Positions 14,001 through 25,330 of a DNA stretch of 64,000 nt are shown here, piece after piece. Source of the DNA: Myrica gale (taxonomy: Eukaryota > Streptophyta > Magnoliopsida > Fagales > Myricaceae); NCBI GenBank assembly GCA_963930655.1, contig OZ005607.1, positions 14,338,874 through 14,402,873 on the forward strand, read 5' to 3'. The translations under genes were made by a program, and so were the position numbers. Below the pieces are notes generated by a model that made no database searches, had not been told where the DNA came from, and saw only the letters and a list, made by a program, of their open reading frames with translations. Each line of letters opens with the position of its first letter. The stretch's first letter is position 1.

Positions 14001-15404
14001 GCCACGAGAGTTTGAGAACTAAATATGAGAGTCCTAGTGGTACTGATTTGGGGGAGACATGGCTACAATATGGGGAATAACATCTGTAGTGAATATTGAA
14101 TGAAGTAGAGACACATCCCACCAACCAGATATAGGATCTACTAGTTCAGACACCCAACGAACAGGGAAAGAATTCACTACTCTGGAGGGTATAAAGCCAT
14201 CCAAAGTGGGAACCCATGGGTCCTCAATAATACTCACATCAGCCCCATTACGGGGAATAATACATGCATTTTCCTTTAGAGAGACAAGCATACGGCATAT
14301 ACCTTGCCATATAATTGAGGCCCTTGTTTTTGCTCCAACATTCAAAATAGAAGAGGAAGGATGATATTTTGCTTTCATAATTAAAGCACTCACCGAAGAA
14401 GAATTATGGAACAAGCTCCAAGCCAATTTTAACACAAGTGCTCTATTAATGTCTTCCATCCTCCTGAACCCAAGTCCCCCAAACTGTTTAGGTTAGCAAA
14501 TATTTCCCCATGCCTTTGGAGTATAGTTGCGGGTCTTGCCAGTGGGAAAACCCCACCAAAAGTATTTAAGGCATTGGTCCACCTTACGACACCACCCAAT
14601 AGGCAAAAGAACATATTGCGTGTAATATTGAGGTAAGGAAAGAGCAACCGATCGAATTAAAGTGGAGCGGCCTAATTGAGACAAAGTTTTGGACTTCCAT
14701 CCACTCAATTTTGCCTGCACCTTGTGTTGTAGCACCTCAAAATACCTTTTTTTTTTTTTTAATTTCTACCCCAAAAAATGGGCAAACCAAGATACTTGCA
14801 CTCTTTAGACATAATTTACAGATTCAGCATGTTACATAAAACACTTAGTACTTTCGAGTGAGTATTCGGGCTGAACAAAATAGAAGACTTGTGGCGATTA
14901 ATAAGCTGACCCGACCAACAACAATAGGAATAGAGAATATCTTCAACAACCCGAGCCTCCCTAATGTTGGCATGACAAAAAACAAGCAAGTCGTGTGCAA
15001 ACATAAGATGTGTTATTGGAGGGAGCAAGCCGAGCAGCAGAGATACCATGAAACGTGCCAAAGTCTTAACTCTTTCTTGAATTGCCTAGAGAGAACTTTA
15101 GCAGCTATAATAAAAATAAAAGGTGAGAGGGGATCTCCCTACCGTAAACCTCGGGAAGGGGTGATCAAACCATGAGGGCTGCCATTGATCAATAGAGAAT
15201 AAGTAACATATGTAATACATTCCCTGATCAATTGAATCCAGTGTCGATTAAAACCAAAACATTTCAGGATATGTAAAAGAAATTTTCATTCCAATCGATC
15301 ATATGCTTGAGCCATATCTAATTTAATCGCCATCAAACCACTCTTACCAGATTTTCTATGTAAGGAGTGGATAATTTCCATTGTAGAAACTGAATTTTCC
15401 TGGA

Positions 15405-16058
15405 TCACTCGTCCCGGAACGAAAGCCGATTGGTTAGTAGAGTTATAGGAAGAAGCCCTTTCAATCGATCTGCTATCAACTTATAAATCACTTTGTAACT
15501 GAAATTACATAAGCTAATCGGGCAAAAATGCTCAACAACCTCCGAACTAGCAGATTTAGGAATTAAAGCAACAAAGGTATGATTTAATTGCTTTAAAAGA
15601 AAACCAGATGAAAAAAAGGATTTAACCATATCACAGAGAGCAGGGCCAACAACCGGCCAATATTGCTGATAGAACGAAGCCGTCATTCCATCGGGACCCG
15701 GTGCCTTAGCTGGTCCTAAGCTCTTGACGACTCGTTTGATTTCCAGATCCGACGGTATAACACATAACATGACATTCTCTGCTTCTGAAATAATGGGCGA
15801 GATTAACTCTTCCACCATTATAGCCAAATCAGGTTCAGAAGAGGAAAATGAACGAGAGAAATGTTGCTCTAACAGATTCCCAATAGCCACCCGATCTGAA
15901 TGCCATGTCCCTACTCCATCTTTAAGAGAATGAATATCATTCATTCTCCGCCTAATGATCGTAGAAGTATGGAAGAACCGGGTATTTAAGTCAGTGGTCG
16001 TTAACCATTGAACCTGAGATTTTGATTTCCAAAGAGCTTCTTCATGATTGAGAGCCAC
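15405..16058 (-). pseudogene. LINE reverse transcriptase, N-terminal part
   Basis: The longest open piece of the LINE polymerase. It shows the region linking endonuclease to RT (LNTRFFHTSTIIRRRMN), then the conserved KAPGPDGMTASFYQQYWP block and LNHTFVALIPKS with CPISLCN in place of RPISLCN. The reading frame is lost at 15405, and the palm and thumb continue in other frames down to about 14490. The catalytic box appears as FAHDLLVFCH at about 14995, with His replacing Asp. Non-functional fragment. Confidence 0.85.
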
Positions 16059-16472
16059 TTGAAGGTCCCTACGAATGGTAATAGCTTCCTCTTCCCCCTC
16101 TTCAGAAGGCGCTTGCTGTTCTATCTAGCTAATTTTGAAAATAGCTGAGAAATAATGCTCTGTAGTCGGTCCACAGTCTCATAATTCCATTTTTAAGAGC
16201 TATTAGAGGGACGTTAGTCTTCCGAAGCAATTGAAAGGCCGAAGATCCATGAAACCTTTCAGCCCAGGCCCTTTTAGCAATCGGTTGGCAGCATGGTTCT
16301 TTTAACCAGAATTGTTTGAACCTAAAGGGTTTTGGCCCTGTAAAACTACCCCCCACCGTTTGCAGTAAAATGTGACAGTGGTCAGATGTTGTGCGAGGTA
16401 GATGAGTAATACTGGCTTTCAAAAATATATTTGTCCACTCAGCAGTAGCGTAACCTTTATCAATGTGCTCTC

Positions 16473-17045
16473 TTATTCTCCTAGAGCCTTTCCAGCCATT
16501 GCCCAGGTAAATCGAGGTCCAATAAATCCAAGATCAACCAGCCCAAATTTAAGAATGAGATTATAAAGTCCATTTCGAGAAGAGGAAGCAACTGAGAGTC
16601 CATCAGTTTTTTCAGAATGATGAAGAACATTATTAAAATCACCCATTACAACCCATAGATCTACAAAAGAATCTACCAGAACTGACAGATCATGCCAAAA
16701 ATCCTCCTTGAGAGACCAATTAGTCGGACAATGGATAAAAGACAAATTCCATGCCTGCAGATTTGGATCCTCTCGAAGAAGAATGCTAATAATATTTTTC
16801 TGAACCAAAATCCGATCAAAGACCACTCCAAGTCTCCATGCGAACACCATCCCCCCACTTAGGCCCTCAGCTGGAACCTCAAATGATAAGGGGAAACCAA
16901 CAGAAGATAAAACTGATTGAGCATTGCCAGTTTTTGTCTCTGCCAAGCAAACACAATCCAGATTGTTTTGCTTAATAGATGCCCTAAGGGAATGGATTGC
17001 CGCGGGGCAGGCTAACCCCCGATAGTTCCAAAAGAGAGCTAACAT
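16473..17045 (-). pseudogene. LINE AP endonuclease domain
   Basis: Starts MLALFWNYRGLACP, the typical N-terminus of plant L1 endonucleases, and continues with CLAETKT and VVMGDFNNVLHHSEK. The C-terminal SDH motif (TTSDHCHILLQ) is in another frame at 16422-16129, so a frameshift separates the halves. This domain nicks target DNA for target-primed reverse transcription in intact elements. Confidence 0.85.
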
Positions 17046-17218
17046 TGGGATGGTGGGGGCTTGGTTGGACCCGCCTCCTCAGTCAATGAACAGAAACTAT
17101 CATTATCAAAATCCATAGTAACCAACCTGCGATAAGGACTCCGATGACCTCTGAACCGAACCACACGACCACGCCCCACCCCTTCTCTTCAAATGGGACA
17201 TAGCATGCCAGGAAGCCA

Positions 17219-17313
17219 ACGGTGCATTATCCTCCTCACGTAGTAATTTTTTTTGTCATTATCGAACGGTGCATTTTCCATTACGTAGTAATTTTTTTTT
17301 TGTCATTTTTCCT
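17219..17313. repeat. Imperfect tandem duplication, about 47 bp x2
   Basis: Two adjacent copies begin AACGGTGCATT and end CGTAGTAATTTTTTTTGTCATT, at about 17219-17265 and 17266-17313. They differ by a few substitutions and by T-run length. They lie just beyond the truncated 5' end of the LINE and may mark its insertion junction. Confidence 0.7.
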
Positions 17314-17639
17314 TAGGAGTTTGACCCCCTTCGATTGGAATCCTGGTTCCGCCACTGCAAATACTGATACATAGATTTTTGACATGCCGAATGTCTTAAA
17401 CCTTAAACAAAAAATTATAAACATGACCATATATCAGTTTATATCTATAGTTAAATTCAACCAAAAATCAAAACCAATAAATCCCCGCTCGCCAAAGAAA
17501 GAAAAATGAAAAGCATAATAATGGGTTTTTCAAACTGGGTATGATCGACTTCGATTCTTATCCAGAATCCGAAGGGTGAAACATAGAATGAGCCATGCAT
17601 ACAAGTTTCTTTTCGTAAGAGGTTTTGGGATCATCCCGG

Positions 17640-18012
17640 GGTAGTCATCTTTGGTAATGAATTATCTCTAATTACAATCTTAATTACGGCTCACAAGTGC
17701 AGGACCCTTGCTAGCAGCTGGTGCAGCCAAAGAAATCAACTCCACCTCTGTATCCATTTTAATTTTCCATACCCTGACTCCTATTTGCTTTTGTGATCCG
17801 AATCACACCATCCATAAGTTATCTCCAAATTATTTCTGAATTTCCACTTTCCTGCGCAACTGTAAAATCTGGGAACCAGAATTGGGAAGTTAAAAAGTTT
17901 GAAGGTGGAACATGAAGGAGGAATATCGGGTTTTGAAAGAAACGGTGCATTTGTCTTGTAACAAACAAAATCCTCTTCCTCTGGTAAACGATGCCTTTTC
18001 AGCAGCAGCAAC
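17640..18012 (-). pseudogene. Unidentified gene fragment, possibly F-box-like
   Basis: The minus strand holds a 76-codon open frame (18011-17781) and, just beyond, a short frame reading VWKIKMDTEVELISLAAP. The stretch around 17685-17735 resembles the 3' part of the F-box pseudogene near 31450-31490 (CACAAGTGCA, GGTGCAGCCAAAGAAA in common). That may be chance or a related fragment. No complete domain is visible. Confidence 0.25.
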
Positions 18013-18109
18013 TACAACTAGTTAGCATATAAATTAATAAATATCCTCTTTTCGACCTTCGCCAAACACAAAATCTTTCTAAAAAGTCACCCGCGTCCAT
18101 TCTCTCTCT

Positions 18110-20865
18110 AAAACACTCTGTTTCCAGCAACCCGCAGACTCTCCAAGGCAGAGGGGAGCTCCGGCTCCCTCATCCCCCTTCCTTCTTTTTCGTTTTACCC
18201 TCCTCCCTCTTCTTTCTCCCCTCTCCTCCTCTTTGGTTTGTTTGGCTGGTGTTGTTGCTTGGTTTGTTGGTTTTCTTGCTTTTCTTTGTAGGTGGCTTCC
18301 AAGCAATGCACGGTGGTTTTCACCCCCTTTTGACGAGCACGCGCCTAATGGTTGAAATCAGCAAGCTGAGATCTACAAAGCCCATTCTCTCCTGCAGATA
18401 AATGGTTGGGTGTGTTGATCCACTCGCCCCACGCGCTGCTCGTGGTTGCTCCTTTGTCGCCCGAAACCTGCTCTTCTTCTCAGGAATGACCTCTGTGGTT
18501 TCTGCCCTCCCTTTCACGCTGAGGATCTCCTCCTCAGACCACCATGTGACGTCTCTGCCTCCGATCCTGTTCTAGCCAGCGTCTCCATGCACCTTTCCGT
18601 GGCCGATCCTGTTCTGGCCAACGTCTTTGTTTAAGGCTTGCTTAGTTTTCCTTGTATGTTTTTATAGTGTTTCTGATTACAGTTGGAATTACACTACTAG
18701 TGCTCTATGGGAACAGGACCGCCGCCTTTGTTGTCGGTCCTTCTACGGCAGTTGCCACTGTCTTGTGCTTCACGAGTTTCCCGTGTTTCCTAGGACTTTC
18801 GTGTCCTCTTGCTTTGAGTTTCGTCCCCCACACAATTGAGAACTTTGTGTCCTCTTTTACTGAGGACCTTGTGTGAGACCCCAACTTTATTTTATCGTTG
18901 TAAATTATGACTCCCTAAGTATGTATTACTCTAATTATTGAGAATGTATGTATGAATAAATTAATTTCAAGTTATGTTTAGGGGGAATTTTTTCCCTAAC
19001 GTTTTTATGAGTTTTAAGCTAGGATCTAGCTGTTATTTTTTTGTCATTGTTAAAATTGAGCAATTGAGATTTATTAGCTTGAATTGTTTTAATTATTGGA
19101 ATTTGTCCCTAAGTTACAATATTTGGAAGTTTTTAATTAGGGGCTTTAGCCTAGGAAATATGTGAGTCCTTGGAACAAAATGAGGAGACATATTAGAGTT
19201 AGTTTGGTGAGTGGGTGGCAGAAAAGAAAAATAAGTTTTCTTGAGGGGCAGAAAAGGAAAAGAAAGGTGAAATGGAGGAGAATGAGGGAAAGAAGGGGGA
19301 AGGGCAGTTTTGCCTTTTCCCTTCCCCCAAGTCCTACGCATAAGACACCCCCCCAAACCGCACAAGTGATTTTGCCCTAGCACCCACCAGAACAAGAGAA
19401 GGTGAAGAAGAAAGAAGAAGGAGGAGAAGAAAGAAGAAGGAGGAGAAGAAGAAGGGGAGAAGAAGAAAAGAAAGAGAGAGAGAGAAGGAGGTAAAGTGAC
19501 GTTTGACGCTCTAGCAAACGAAGGTAAGTGAAAATTGTAAGTGGAAACTTACGCTTTTTGAAAAAACTGGAATGATGCACAGCATGAATACTCATGATTT
19601 ATTACGACATGACATAAGCATTTGCATGAAAAAGAAAGTTTTGTGCAAATGAAAGTATGAGAAGAATTTAAGATTTCTCATCATCAAGCATGACATGAGC
19701 ACACCATGAGCATTTGCATTCATTTTTCTCATGAGAAAGAAAGAGAAATTTTATGCAAATGAAAGTACCATTTCATGCTACTTTGTGACAAGTTAAGTTA
19801 ATGAGCTAAAGTCGGTCGATATCGTACCAGTTAAGAAGGTGTATCCATATTGAAGGACGTTTACGTGAAGGGTGGATGTCACCTAGGGCACCCATACCGA
19901 AGGATGCTTGCAAGAAGGATGAGTAGCCCATGAGGTATGTGCAATCACACTGAAGGATGCTTGCAAGAAGGTGTGAACCTCTAAAGGTTGAATCTAGCCA
20001 TTAGGCCTAGGGCCACCTCGAGGGCTAGTTCAACCAAATGACGTATTCCCATGGGAAAGAGAATAGTTTCGAAGGGAACGCACAACCCTGATTTCAGGGG
20101 TAAATGGAGCGAGATAAGTCGACCAAATCAAGAAATAAGTATTTTCAAGATCAAATGCACGATCTTTTTATGATCAAGTACATTGCCTCATACATATGCA
20201 AGCATTTCATATGGCATTCATGCACATTGATATCTATGAGTATGCAAGACATACTTTATTTATTGCACATGAACCCTTACTGAGTCTTTCGACCTACATT
20301 ATTATTTTTTAAATTGTATCATTCCAGAGAATATTTCAGGTGAAGAAACTTAAGAAGAAGACCTTGAACCCTAGGAGAAGGGTTGGCAAGAATGTTTTCT
20401 CCCTTTTGTTACTGCTGTATAGGTTTATATATAATTTTGGAAAGAGCCGTCATGAGCCTCCGATGTGTGGTGGTCATGGGCTATTCGACCTTGTAGGCCG
20501 AGAGCTGTTAAACAACATATTGTTTTGAGACCATGATGTATTTATAGTTATTACTTAACGTTATCGTTGAAGGAGCAGGTTCTAATGTTCCGTATGTGCG
20601 TTAATCGTTTTCGGGTTTAAAAAAAAAATTCCGTTGCAAGAGTTAGGTACGCTGGAGCGTTCATTGCTGGGAATGCTCGCGGCTGTCTATTGCCTCGTCG
20701 AATTAACGTCTGGGGCGTGACACCTTGTGTCCTTCATTATAGCCACTTTACTGTTGGCCCCTAAACTCGTCGCTGACCCTTTGGGTTATTTTTCTTGTTT
20801 TTCTAACTTGTAATTTTTGTTTGTGATTTTCATTTATACTATTATTCGTTTCATCCAAAAAAAAA
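18110..20865 (+). mobile_element. Poly(A) retroposon copy 1, split by a solo LTR
   Basis: The parts at about 18110-18871 and 20723-20865 together match the retroposon at 31764-32630 read on its own strand. Shared features are a pyrimidine-rich start with GAGCTYC(A/C)GCTCCC, a Leu/Val-type T-rich segment ending TTGTAGGTG, a central TTTGTTTAAGG segment and the 3' tail CCTTGTGTYCT...CCACTTTA-TGTT...CCCCTAAACTCG, ending in nine A (20857-20865). No long ORF is present, so it is non-autonomous, most likely mobilised by a LINE. The 5' end is uncertain and I could not confirm its own target duplication. Confidence 0.7.
18872..20722 (+). mobile_element. Solo LTR (1.85 kb) with perfect 5-bp target duplication
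   Basis: Begins TGTGAGACCCC and ends GGGGCGTGACA, flanked on both sides by CCTTG (18867-18871 and 20723-20727). Removing it rejoins the retroposon tail GAGGACCTTGTGTCCTTC, confirming the exact borders. Inside are a GA-rich leader (about 19390-19490), GGTAAGTG at 19523, the block GAACGCACAACCCTGATTTCAGGGG near 20077 (shown here in two words: GAACGCACAACCC and TGATTTCAGGGG) and TTACTGAGTC with ATTCCAG near the end, all shared with the other long LTRs here. It has no coding capacity. Confidence 0.92.
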
Positions 20866-21729
20866 CTACGACCGTCGCCAGTGCAGAGCTTATTCAACGT
20901 CGGTTCTGCCCGCAAAAAAGTTGTGCAAGGTCCAACTACCTTATTGTAATTTCAAATTTGTGGAAATTAGATGTGTTTGATTTGGTTTTGAAAACATTTT
21001 TTCCGCAATAATTAAGAACATTTAAATTTTTTAAGATATACTTTTTAAGAGTTTGTGACAATGGTGGGTCCATAAAAATAAAATTTTAAAAGCGAAACTT
21101 TTTTAAATTTTATTCCCTTAGATAATATGATAATGAAAAAGTATGTTTGGATAGCAGATTTTTTTTTTTATCAATTTTTGTTGTTTTCCACATAAATTGA
21201 AGTCAATATTAGATAGAAAATTTTATTAAAAACTGAAATATTTTTTTGTATATTGAAAAACATTTTTTTTTAAAATATAAAAATGTTTTTAAGATCATTA
21301 AACAAACATGGCTCTCTACTAGTTTCTTGTTCCTAACAAGTTTCAGTGATAATTCTCCAGCAACATATGTTTTCTTTGTAGTGATAGATGAAATATACTA
21401 CCATTAATTAAATTGTAGCTAAATTTACAGATAAGAATCCTCGCAAATTTGGTGCTAAAAAAAAGCATAATTTTGGGTTATACAGTGCCTTGGTTTGCGC
21501 TTTATTTTCTTAAGTTAATCAATGTTAGTACTCAATTGATGTTCGCGGATTGATTCCATATGAACAGGAGGGAGTCTTATGGGAAATCTGATATATTTCA
21601 CTTCTTCGTATGCATGCAATGATATCAACATATATAAATGAAAAGGAAATAATATGTGATTGGGAATTCAACCCACTTCAAAGCAATACTTCCGTGTCTG
21701 TTTCCAAAAGAGAAAAAGAAAAGAAAAGG
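20866..21729. other. AT-rich spacer, nothing assigned
   Basis: No supported gene. It contains a word CTTTGTAGTG near 21376 that could be the lone right end of a CACTA-type element, but no matching left end or subterminal repeats were found. Confidence 0.4.
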
Positions 21730-22099
21730 GGTAATTTTATGGTTCGCCTATTAAGTATTAGCATAAATCAATGTCGACCCATCAATTACTTTAACGGATT
21801 TTTACGTTCTTTAAATTTAAAAAATGAACAAAAGTCGTCCTCCGTCCATTTTTAGCGTTAAAACAGATGGACTGAGTACGAATTTTGATCATTTTTAAAA
21901 CTTAAAGGACGTAAAGTGATATGGATGAATATCACGTAGAAGACAAGTGTTCATGAAGTTCGTTTGTTTTAACACAAAAAATGGACAGAGGACGATTTTT
22001 GATCATTTTGAAACTTGAAGGATGTAAAAATCCATTAAAATAATTGATGAGTCGATATTGATTTTTACTCATACTCAATGGACGAAAAATGAAATTACC
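21730..22099. mobile_element. Foldback MITE with about 138-bp inverted arms
   Basis: The left arm (about 21730-21867) and right arm (about 21962-22099) are inverted copies. Each outer end reads GGTAATTT, followed by ATCAAT-TCGAC-CATCAATTA and GGATTTTTAC, and each inner end reads GTCC(A)TTTTT-GTTAAAACA. A spacer of about 94 bp separates them. There is no coding capacity. Long arms and imperfect A-rich flanks (AAGAAAAGG / ATAAAAGAA) suggest a Mutator-like foldback MITE, but superfamily is not proven. Confidence 0.75.
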
Positions 22100-22179
22100 A
22101 TAAAAGAAATCTTCACTTCACTTCAACACCAATTTTGCAACCACTCTTGACTTCAACATTCTATTCACTTCAATTTTGA

Positions 22180-22990
22180 AACATTTTGTCACGGAAACTT
22201 TTTAGCGATGATGAGATTCAGTGACGCTAAAAAATTTCCGTGACGATTTATTTTCGTCACTATTTTTCCGCTATAGTCCGATGACATTATGACAAAAAGG
22301 TGGCTGACGCTAAAATAATCTTCAGCGGCAAAATCCAAAAACTTTACTTCCAACTACTACTCCCGTCTCTGATGACAAAAAGGTGGCTGACGCTAAAATA
22401 ATCTTCAGCGGCAAATCCAAAAACTTTACTTCCAATTACTACTCCCGTCTCTGATGATTCATCTTTTAACCGCTAAAAATGTATTTTCATTGCTAAAGAA
22501 TAGTGCCACCAAATCTGGCTCCATTTTTTGTGACGACCTTTCCGTCACTAAAAGTTGGTTCGAACAACATATGTTGTTCGAGCGACATATTTTTGTGACG
22601 ATAAGATTTGTCCCTGATACAGTGTAGACGTATGGCGACGAATCTGCAGATCGTCTCAAAAAATTAGTTCAAACAACATGTTACTTGAACCAACTTTCAG
22701 TGACAAAATTGTGTTTTGTCGCCAGATATTCAAGAATGTGGTATTCTCTTTGGCAATGAAGCTCACTAATTCATCTTGTTTGAACACGTTTAAATTGTTT
22801 GAACCAGTTTCTCGTTTGATATTATGTTCGAACCAACATTCAGTGACGAAATTGTGTTTAGTCGCAAGATATTTTGAGAATGTGTTCTTATCTTTGGCAA
22901 CAAAGAAATTTTGTCCCTAATAATTAATCTCACTCGAACCAGTATAACTTGTTCGAACACATTTATCGTTCGATATTCTGTTCGAATGTG
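22180..22990. repeat. CACTA-type subterminal repeat region
   Basis: Dense short motifs of the GTGACG / TTTTTAGCG / CGCTAAAA kind in both orientations, typical of CACTA subterminal repeats that bind transposase. It adjoins the decayed CACTA coding region at 23250-25330 and is probably the 3' end of that element. The terminal CACTAC word itself was not found. GTTCGAAC-like words also recur here. Confidence 0.55.
22291..22455. repeat. Tandem duplication, 83 bp x2
   Basis: Two almost identical adjacent units (22291-22373 and 22374-22455) begin GACAAAAAGGTGGCTGACGC and end CTACTCCCGTCTCTGAT. They differ by one base substitution and one A in a run. High identity implies a recent duplication inside the subterminal repeat region. 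Confidence 0.88.
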
Positions 22991-23249
22991 TTATCTATTT
23001 ACAGAATTCCAAAATACAAATAATCCTTAATTAATACATATATCTTAGTACCAAAATTCTCAAATCACAAATACTTGAATACACAAAATATAGATAAAGT
23101 ATCAAAGTTATACAATTCTAAAAAGAAAAAATAAATATCACACAAAACATAAGTCCAAATCCTAGAAAATATTCTAAGCTTCCAACTTAAGTCCAAAACT
23201 AGCAACAAAACCGAAACCCACATTGGAAAACTCATAATGTGCAATGAAG

Positions 23250-25330
23250 CCCTACCTACAAAGCTCGTTGTGAAACTTGTGCCATGAGTAGCTGAAGTTG
23301 CTCTTGAATTTGTTTTTGCGTTGCCTCCATTTGTGAGTGTTTGGTATTTAGCACATCATAGTCGATCTGCCTCAATCTCATCTCTCTTATTGCCACTCTA
23401 GCCGCTTCTAACTCTCGGGAAAGTTCGGCGTCCCTTTGTACGTACGAAGAAGAGGATTAGGCAATAGGCTTTACAGGACGACTCAAACCCCTCATATAGC
23501 TAGATCTGGTCCCCAGGACCTGATTGAAAATCTGAATGTCATTTGGTGCACCTGCCTCTGGAGTAGAATGAGATTCGATGTCTTCCATCTTCTCATACAA
23601 TCATAAAACTACGTTAAGGATTTTACTTACAGAATAAAGTAAAATCTTTGGAATATGAAATAAATTTACTTACAAAATTTTCTCTAGCAACTTCAAACAC
23701 CCACCCTTCTCCATTTTTCTTTTTATTTGTCTTACTATATAAATCTGCAGCTTTTGTTGTTCCACCCTCAGGGTCTTGCTGTGCAATCATAATTCAAAAG
23801 AAACAAAATTCAACTTATCTCTTAAATTAAAATGTGCTACTAATGACTTAATATACTTTCTAGTTTCTTTCTATGCCAAACGAATGGCCTTGAACCACTA
23901 GTGTGGAGTACCTTCAATTCTGATATATTTTGAGTGTTAATTCGACTATGCTCCAACAAATACAACAACTGTCATAATCTGCTTATTATGAAAACAAGTT
24001 CTCATCTTCATGAACAAATTACCTGATAAGAAGGTTGAGAAAATAAGTCACAGCATGCAATCCATTTTCTTGAGTCATGCCCTCATAAGGATGTTCCAAT
24101 GCCTCCTCCTTATTGTTGAACTTCTTAAAATATTTGTGCAGTTGTGCCTTTTGATTTTTGAAAGCTACATTCATTATAAAATTCACAGTTAATCACGTAT
24201 GTGAGAGTATAATGTGAACCAAAATAAACAATTAAATACATACATACGAAAACACGTTGTTTGATATGGTCATTTACAGAATTGGGAACCTTTTCCCAAG
24301 TAGCCCTACCAAATGGAACATGAATCCGAACAAGTGTCTCAGTCAACATTGCAAGGCAACTAGACTCATCATCGTCTGTGCTCTGGTGTCCATCAACGAT
24401 ACTAACTGGAATCTTACCGATTGCCCGAACTTTGCCAAAAGTCACTCATCTTGACTTTCCACATGCTCGTCTAGCAGGTGCAGTTGCTAGAAATAAAATA
24501 CAAGTTAGTTAAAAGATTAAAACGTACAAAAAGTTTTTATCATAGATATCTATGTAAAAGTATAATTTTTAGAGAACTTACATGCGACACAGCTCTGTGC
24601 CAGAGTAGGACTGCTGCAGGAGTAAATCTCGAGGGCCCCGAGGTAGATGGCTCTGTAACTAAGATAGACTCCATATAGGTGGAAGAATCCAGACCCACTG
24701 ATGAAAGGGTATGTGTGGATCGGTGACGTTTTTCTCCTATCGCCATGATGTTAACCTGAAAAATTAAGATCCATCAATCCATATCATCGACAGACGTTCT
24801 AGCATTAGTAGAAATAGACAAACTTTCTTCCTCATCACTGGTGACTTCTTCGTCCTCACTTTCATCAACATCATTTTTTTGTAGTGGAATCAAATCATAA
24901 TCTCCTAGATTGACAAAGAGCTGAAAGGACTCAATTTCCTAATATGCCACATTTGGTATGACTTCGTCAATCTCCTTATCACCACTTCAAGAATAGCATA
25001 AATACTTCTATGAGCAAGTTTTTGAACCACCCGCCAGGGACCACCAGTGTCGGTGTCAAGTAAATAAAATACTTGACTTGCTTGACTACAAAGTATGAAC
25101 GGATTGTTTTGATACCATTTGTGAGATGTGTTCACACTTGTAAAATATTTATCTGTGTGTATATCTACATTTATTTTTTCACATCTCACCAATTACACTT
25201 GAATGGATATACCACACTTCCTCGCAAAATATCGTATTACAAAGATATCCAATATCACACCATAAAAATCAATATCTTTTGAATCATGATCTCCCGGAAC
25301 AACCACTCCATTATTTTGAGTTTTAAATTA
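23250..25330 (-). pseudogene. Decayed CACTA (En/Spm) transposase 3' region
   Basis: Minus-strand remnants in transcript order: a DUF4216 piece (about 25310-24990; DIDFYGVILDI, HKWYQNNPFILCSQASQVFYL, RVVQKLAHRSIY), a Ptta/En/Spm transposase piece (24445-24255; VRAIGKIPVSIVDGH, ATWEKVP), a segment near 23700-23800 (DPEGGTTKAADLYSKT) and a C-terminal part near 23590-23260 (NQVLGTRSSYMRGLSRPVKP followed by a coiled-coil-like helix). Stops, frameshifts and intron-like gaps break it. The DUF4216 piece matches the better preserved one at 59900-60050. Non-functional. Confidence 0.8.

Larger units (their letters stand above)
9245..17215 (-). mobile_element. Decayed L1-type LINE, interrupted by a solo LTR
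   Basis: Minus-strand non-LTR retrotransposon. In transcript order it has an APE-type endonuclease (17045 to about 16130; WNYRGL, AETKT, GDFNN and SDH motifs), a reverse transcriptase (16058 to about 14800; KAPGPDG, then FAHD in place of FADD), a zf-RVT zinc-binding region (about 14000-13600) and an RNase H domain (about 13440-13273, continued at 9608-9360). The 3' end is TAATGAAAGTTTGG followed by a run of eight A (T at 9245-9252 on the plus strand). Several frameshifts and stops break the ORF, and the catalytic YADD/FADD aspartate is altered, so the copy is dead. The 5' end is truncated near 17215 with no ORF1. I found no target duplication. Confidence 0.88.

Noticed and set aside
21370..21380. 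CTTTGTAGTG as a CACTA right terminus
   Set aside because: An eight-base word occurs often by chance, and no partner terminus or subterminal repeats of matching type were found next to it.
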